From the NCBI GenBank assembly GCA_030674155.1, contig CM060322.1:63513052-63525551 (forward strand): a stretch of 12,500 nucleotides of DNA. Reading direction: 5' to 3'. The DNA comes from Stramonita haemastoma (Eukaryota; Mollusca; Gastropoda; Neogastropoda; Muricidae). Below are positions 8,566 through 12,500 of the stretch, piece after piece; position 1 is the first letter of the stretch; each line of letters opens with the position of its first letter. The notes beneath the pieces were generated by a model, which worked only from the letters and a program-made list of their open reading frames with translations, was not told the origin of the DNA and did no database searches. The position numbers and the translations under genes are program-made.

Positions 8566-8820
8566 TTACAGCAGTGTAAAAAGTGGAAAAAAAAGAACCG
8601 CACGACTTTACGGTAACGGAAAAGAGGAAAATGGATGATCTTGCAGCAATGTAAATGTGAAAAAACACATGACTTTACAGCAGTGTAAAAAGAGAGAGTG
8701 CATGACGTTACAGTCAAGTGAAAGAAGAAAATGGACGACTTTACAGCAGTGTATAAGGGAAAAAATTGATGACTTTGCAGGAATATATAAAAGAAAGAAA
8801 TCCTTACGTCTTAAGGGAAA
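8562..8820. repeat. 33-34 bp minisatellite
   Basis: Units beginning GACTTTACAGCAGTGTAAAA or close variants start at 8604, 8637, 8671, 8704, 8737 and 8771 (spacing 33, 34, 33, 33, 34). Flanking partial units start at 8562 and 8808. Each unit ends in an A/G-rich stretch with ATGG or TGCAT. Because 33 is a multiple of three, the minus strand carries a repeating His-Cys-Cys-Lys peptide frame, which I take as a by-product of the period. Confidence 0.85.
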
Positions 8821-9016
8821 AGTGTGTGTATGTGTGTGTGTGCGTATGCGTGTGTGCGTGCACGCGCGTGCGTGCCTGTGTGCATGGATGCCTGTGTGCA
8901 TGCGTGCTGCCAATGAGAGTGTATGCATGCGTGCATGCGTGAGTGTGCACGTACAATGCATCTACTATGGATGAGCAAGTCTGTGTACACATATGTATGT
9001 GTGTGTGTGTGTCTGC
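8821..9016. repeat. GT / GCGT / TGCATG alternating array
   Basis: Degenerate alternating purine-pyrimidine DNA of GT, GTGC, TGCATGCG and CACGCGCGTGCGTGC-type units, with a non-repeat break around 8908-8920 and 8950-8990. Z-DNA prone. It is flanked by the 33-bp minisatellite on the left. Confidence 0.88.
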
Positions 9017-9062
9017 ATGCGCCCACAAAAATCTTTGTCTTTGAGTTAGCCAATCTTTTAGC

Positions 9063-9089
9063 CTGAAGAAGGTTTCAAATAAACCGAAA
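9063..9089 (+). other. CTGAAGA-hairpin-GAAA motif (hammerhead-like core, probably not functional)
   Basis: CTGAAGA (9063-9069) is followed by GGTTT / CAAAT / AAACC, a perfect 5-bp stem with a 5-base loop (9071-9085), and then GAAA (9086-9089). This order resembles the conserved core of hammerhead ribozymes found in Penelope-like and other retroelements. An extra A sits before the stem. A GTC triplet follows, but I could not form a convincing stem I or stem III. It may be a retroelement-derived relic or coincidence. Confidence 0.3.
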
Positions 9090-9210
9090 ATTTGCTGTCA
9101 GACACTGGGGTGTTGTGTGTTTACTTGTCTGCTTGTGAAATTATTTGTCTGTAGGGGTGGGTGTAGGTCAAACTGTCCCGAGAAAGAATGGATCCTGTAT
9201 CGTCTAAGTG

Positions 9211-9300
9211 TTTCTCGCGGATACATAGAACGGACAGGAATGGAGGGAACTGGTTGTCGAGTCTTCAGGGGTGCCCCAAGGTCACCAGCCTACAGGATAG
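9211..9300 (+). pseudogene. Decayed non-LTR retrotransposon reverse-transcriptase fragment
   Basis: In the frame with codons at 9262-9264, 9265-9267 and so on, 9241-9282 reads WRELVVESSGVPQG. The SGVPQG hexapeptide is the hallmark of one of the conserved RT blocks of LINE-type elements, where it is usually preceded by a Trp-containing stretch about ten residues upstream, as here. Upstream in frame, FLADT (9211-9225) is placed near where LINE RTs have an FLSDR-like motif, though the spacing is a few residues short. Stops at 9205, 9226 and 9298 and the loss of the SxLxPxLF continuation show it is dead. Nothing of the catalytic YxDD block is visible. The call rests on one good motif plus one weak one. 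Confidence 0.55.
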
Positions 9301-9534
9301 ATAGATAGATTGTCTACACAGGATGTGCACTCACGTACATGGGCATGTACATCCGCATATTTTGTCTTTGTAGCAGTTTTAATGAAAACGTCCGGGTACG
9401 CCTTTGTGTTTTCCGCTTGGTTAATGCATAATCATTATTACCGGTTGAACCATTGTGTAATGAGCGTTTTGCTAGTTATGCTACACTTTAAAAAAAAAAA
9501 ATTTAGTATTGTGTGGAATTACTGCACTATTACT
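9301..9534. other. Unique stretch before the CTG/CTA mosaic
   Basis: A short GATA repeat (about 9296-9309) at the left edge is followed by mixed DNA with no recognised gene and an A12 run near 9490. A plus-strand Met frame from 9310 runs through this region only because the trinucleotide array beyond it has no stop in that frame. Confidence 0.6.
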
Positions 9535-9586
9535 ACAGCTGTTACTGCTGCTGCTGCTGCTGCTGCTGCTACTACTACTACTACTA

Positions 9587-9650
<64 letters not shown>

Positions 9651-9746
9651 TTGCCCTGCTGCTGCTGCTTTCTGCTGCTGCTGCTGTTACTGCTGCTGCT
9701 GCTGTTGCTGCTGCTGCTACTACTACTACTACTACTACTACTACTA

Positions 9747-9778
<32 letters not shown>

Positions 9779-9805
9779 ACTACTACTACTACTCTGCTGC
9801 TGTTG

Positions 9806-9837
<32 letters not shown>

Positions 9838-9886
9838 ATTGCTGCTATTGCTGCTACAACAACTACTACCACTATTACTTTTTCTT

Positions 9887-9960
<74 letters not shown>

Positions 9961-9962
9961 GT
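9535..9962. repeat. (CTG)n/(CTA)n trinucleotide mosaic
   Basis: CTG blocks (about 9544-9569, 9656-9717 with TTG and TCT variants, 9793-9855) alternate with CTA blocks (about 9570-9650, 9719-9792, 9887-9960). Blocks keep the same triplet phase except for a few single-base slips (for example near 9586, 9746 and 9777). On the complementary strand this is the AGC/AGT mosaic seen at 767-956 and 11837-12445. Homopolymeric peptides (Leu, Thr, Tyr, Ala, Cys) in the frames are artefacts. Confidence 0.95.
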
Positions 9963-10277
9963 TGTATTATGCTTCTACCGCTGCCATTGCCATTATTGCA
10001 AGCTGTTACTGCTAGTATTAAAAGTGTTACAAATAGCACAAAAGTATTCATTATAATTACCACGACATCCCCCTCACGCACACGTCGTTATTACCATAAA
10101 ATGAAATGTTCCCGAAGTCGGAATACAGCTAACTACATGGGGGGGGGGGGGGGGGGGGCAAAAAACGGTCGCATATGCAAAAATCTCACCATTGGTGAAC
10201 TTCAGAGCTCTAGCCAAGGAACGTAGAAGAATAAAACTAAAACTCTAAAAATAGCAGTTATTGACAAAAACAAAATT
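9963..10277. other. Unique stretch with a G20 homopolymer
   Basis: Mixed AT-rich DNA, no gene recognised. A run of about 20 G lies at 10139-10158. Confidence 0.65.
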
Positions 10278-10309
10278 TTAACCTCAATATCTATTAACCT
10301 CAATATCTA
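10278..10309. repeat. Perfect 16-bp tandem duplication
   Basis: TTAACCTCAATATCTA occurs twice back to back with no mismatch, immediately left of the SINE-B insertion and overlapping its left target-site duplication by five bases. Confidence 0.9.
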
Positions 10310-10315
10310 TTTTCT
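10305..10315 (+). repeat. Left target-site duplication of SINE copy B2
   Basis: ATCTATTTTCT precedes the SINE and ATCCATTTTCT follows its A-tail at 10636-10646, a 10 of 11 match. Confidence 0.7.
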
Positions 10316-10635
10316 GGGAGGCGGGATAACTCAGTGGTCAGAGCACTCGCTTTCCCCGAGTCAAAGTTAAGCAGCATCGAGCGTGGTTACCAACTGCATG
10401 GGTGACCGTTTGGGCGCCTTGGCTTCAATACAGTCTCCCCCCCCCCCTCCCCCGTTGACCCAGCTGTAAATGGGTACCTGCCTTCTTTAGAGTCAGGGAA
10501 GGTCAAGCAGCGAGGGAGAGGAGCTGGAGATGGGTACGGCCCTCAATATGCTGGCCCCTAGAGAAGCTGAGGTCTCTGATGCCTTGCTCCCCTACGACAA
10601 CATAGGTTAAGGGACACCTTTACCTTAAAAAAAAA
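10316..10635 (+). mobile_element. Chimeric tRNA/5S SINE family B, copy B2 with A-tail
   Basis: From 5' to 3': a tRNA-like start with A box TAACTCAGTGG (10327-10337), carrying an A where the tRNA consensus and copy B1 have G; TCAGAGCACTCGC; and a 5S rRNA-like internal promoter. The latter shows AAAGTTAAGCAGCATCGAG (10363-10381, 5S A-box region), GTGGTTAC, and TGCATGGGTGACCGTTTGGG (10395-10414, 5S C-box region). A C-rich stretch (about 10436-10453) follows. The body aligns with the inverted copy B1, with GGCCCCTAGAGA and GGGACACCTTTACCTT near its 3' end, and ends in a run of ten A. Flanking 11-bp direct repeats and the A-tail mark retroposition by LINE machinery. Alternative reading: a 5S-type SINE whose 5' extension only resembles a tRNA. 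The close fit of the B1 A box to consensus argues for the chimera. Confidence 0.88.
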
Positions 10636-10646
10636 ATCCATTTTCT
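10636..10646 (+). repeat. Right target-site duplication of SINE copy B2
   Basis: ATCCATTTTCT directly follows the A-run and differs by one base from the left copy at 10305-10315. Its TTTT would also serve as the first Pol III-type termination signal downstream of the element. Confidence 0.7.
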
Positions 10647-11090
10647 AACTGAAAATGATTCACATTCTTTAAAGAACAATGAAGTTTATTGTTAAAGAGA
10701 CCTGTAGAATGCTAGATTTTAAACTCGTGTCCGAATATCAATCAGCCATCATTGCTGCCTTAATACCTTTTTATTAGATTGTCATTACAAGGGTCAACAT
10801 TAACCATCACACAAAAAGCACCGTTGATGGTGTGTTTGGGGCACACTGTGTCCTTACAGCTGCTTTGTTCTGCTGCTTATGTGCCGCTTCTCATGTATGT
10901 CATTGATTTAATGAGTGGAGAAAACGTGTTTTAACTTGCAGGTGTCCACACACAGACATGACGTAGCGTCTACCTATCATCTCCACCTTCACCTATACCA
11001 TAGTAGTCCCGCGGACCGTGGGGGCTCTAGGCTAATGAAGATTTTGCAACCAGTTTCCTCCACTCCGCTCCATATTTTAGCTATGGACAG
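10647..11090. other. Unique stretch, no gene recognised
   Basis: Mixed DNA with AT-rich left part. A 97-residue plus-strand frame from 10915 has no recognised domain and runs into the SINE tail. No splice or gene model can be supported. Confidence 0.6.
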
Positions 11091-11120
11091 ATTCAATTCA
11101 ATTCAATTCAGTTCAGTTCA
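11091..11120. repeat. (ATTCA)n/(GTTCA)n pentanucleotide at the SINE-A 3' end
   Basis: Four ATTCA units followed by two GTTCA units. On the minus strand this directly follows the AATAAAAG end of SINE copy A4, so it is probably the simple-repeat tail of the element or an expansion seeded there. Confidence 0.85.
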
Positions 11121-11431
11121 CATCTTTTATTTCTTAGTACAAATGAATAAACATTCGTATACTTTTATCTTATTTTATTTTTTGCATTTAGTCCCTGTGT
11201 GCGTGTAGTTGTGTAATTTTCTCATCCGTTCCCACCAGTGGCACACATGGCCTTCGCTTCCGCAAGATGTTCTGCATGCGTTCGCACACGGGGACTCAGT
11301 TGGCTGAGAGGGGGGGGGGGGGAGAGTGGAGTCGGCACTTCAGGGAAAAAATCTTCGGGAGGGGCTGTCTCAGTTGAGGCTCGAACCCGGGCCGTCAGAT
11401 CGCTAGCGCAACACTCTAACCACCAGGCTAT

Positions 11432-11433
<2 letters not shown>
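11121..11433 (-). mobile_element. tRNA-derived SINE family A, near-complete copy (A4)
   Basis: Read on the minus strand, it opens GGATAGCCTGGTGGTTAGAG, with an A box at 11420-11430 (TAGCCTGGTGG) and a B box GGTTCGAGCC at 11388-11397, 33 bases apart start to start, as in a tRNA. The body shares with copy A2 the blocks AGTGCCGACTCCAC, CCCCGTGTGCGAACGCA, GCAGAACATCTTGCG and GTGGGAACGGATGA. The 3' section (11121-11220) is a diverged version of that in A1-A3, with CACACAGGGAC and CGAATGTTTATTCATT ending in AATAAAAG. A G13 run at about 11310-11322 replaces the short C run of A2 and is probably a homopolymer expansion. The 5' end coincides with the edge of the GA array. Confidence 0.85.
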
Positions 11434-11515
<82 letters not shown>

Positions 11516-11582
11516 GGGAGACAGAGACAGAGACAGAGAGACAGAGAGACAGAGAGACACACACACACATACTTCCCTCTTT

Positions 11583-11629
<47 letters not shown>

Positions 11630-11740
11630 CTATTCTTTTTCACACACACACACAGACACACAACACACACACAGACACACACAGACACACACAGACACAC
11701 AACACACACACAGAACACACACAGACACACGTAGCCTACG
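11434..11740. repeat. Composite (GA)n - (GACAGA)n - (CA)n array
   Basis: A GA run begins exactly at the 5' end of SINE copy A4 and continues to about 11518. GACAGA units follow to 11558, then CA runs (11584-11628 and 11641-11655) with ACAGACACAC-type variants to about 11730. The blocks occur in the reverse order of 4321-4562. Confidence 0.94.
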
Positions 11741-11836
11741 TGACTAACGGGGACCGGACCTGATCTGACCTGCAAGCATAGCAGACAAAGACAGAAACTG
11801 AACAAAGATGACCGCGCTGAAAACAAAGACATCACG
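11741..11836. other. Short unique spacer
   Basis: Non-repetitive DNA between two arrays; nothing recognised. Confidence 0.6.
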
Positions 11837-12445
<609 letters not shown>

Positions 12446-12485
12446 AGCCCAAACCAGCTGGTGTCTACCACATAAACCTAACTTG

Positions 12486-12500
12486 CTCAGTCAGTCAGTC
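12486..12500. repeat. (CAGT)n repeat cut by the window edge
   Basis: Three to four CAGT units run off the right edge, so the extent is unknown. Confidence 0.8.

Noticed and set aside
8436..8961. Minus-strand frames with repeating His-Cys-Cys-Lys peptides that resemble a small Cys-rich repeat protein
   Set aside because: The periodicity comes from the 33-34 bp minisatellite. The frame breaks at 34-bp units and runs into a SINE on one side and a GT array on the other.
9310..10226. 248-residue frame with poly-Ala, poly-Tyr and poly-Thr tracts
   Set aside because: The frame enters the CTG/CTA mosaic from unremarkable DNA, and other frames over the same array are also open. No domain is recognisable outside the repeat.
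10358..10421. 5S rRNA-like segment considered as a real 5S gene
   Set aside because: Only the internal promoter half matches; the 5' third and the 3' end of 5S rRNA are absent and replaced by tRNA-like and SINE body sequence.
11388..11430. Minus-strand A and B boxes considered as a genuine tRNA gene
   Set aside because: No complete cloverleaf with acceptor stem and terminator is visible, and the sequence continues into a SINE body shared with 1651-1927.

Overview
This window looks like non-coding animal nuclear DNA, most plausibly from a mollusc or another marine invertebrate. No protein-coding gene, functional RNA gene or CRISPR array can be supported. By adding up the intervals below, roughly a third to two fifths of the window is simple-sequence DNA: (CT/GA)n, (CA/GT)n, (AGC/AGT)n, (ACTT)n, (AT)n and poly-G/C. 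Almost every long open frame is a translation of one of these arrays. The eukaryotic assignment rests on Pol III-type SINEs, a non-LTR reverse-transcriptase relic and the repeat content. The mollusc suggestion is an inference from the style of the SINEs and microsatellites, not a proven identification.

The informative content is two SINE families. Family A has a tRNA-like head and an AT-rich 3' tail. It occurs as a near-complete minus-strand copy (11121-11433), a head-less plus-strand copy (1651-1927) and two 3'-end fragments (28-92 and 6189-6293). Family B joins a tRNA-like A box to a segment resembling the 5S rRNA internal promoter. It occurs as a plus-strand copy with an A-tail and probable target-site duplications (10305-10646) and an inverted copy (8286-8565). 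A short decayed reverse-transcriptase fragment of LINE type lies at 9211-9300.

Layout. 1-1040: GT repeat, SINE-A tail, unique DNA, a long GA array, an AGT/AGC mosaic and a Z-DNA-prone tract. 1041-2540: unique DNA, SINE-A between two CT arrays, then a GT/GCGT array. 2543-3690: CT, CA and TCTG composites. 3690-4562: AT-rich DNA, a G-quadruplex motif, an AT-centred inverted repeat and a CA-GA-GACAGA composite. 4563-5500: G-rich tract, CATGCA/CA array, ACTT array and a long CA array. 5498-7130: mostly unique DNA with C-rich and G-rich runs. 7129-7711: an 85-86 bp minisatellite. 7796-8285: CA array and unique DNA. 8252-8820: a 33-34 bp minisatellite with SINE-B in it. 8821-9535: GT array, a hairpin motif and the RT relic. 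9535-9962: CTG/CTA mosaic. 9963-11090: SINE-B and unique DNA. 11091-11740: SINE-A and a GA-GACAGA-CA composite. 11837-12445: the largest AGC/AGT mosaic.

No genes here work together. What the window records is retroposon insertion combined with microsatellite growth, with several arrays starting exactly at SINE ends. The observations most worth checking are the tRNA/5S chimeric SINE pair, the three AGC/AGT mosaics in conserved phase, and the two minisatellites.
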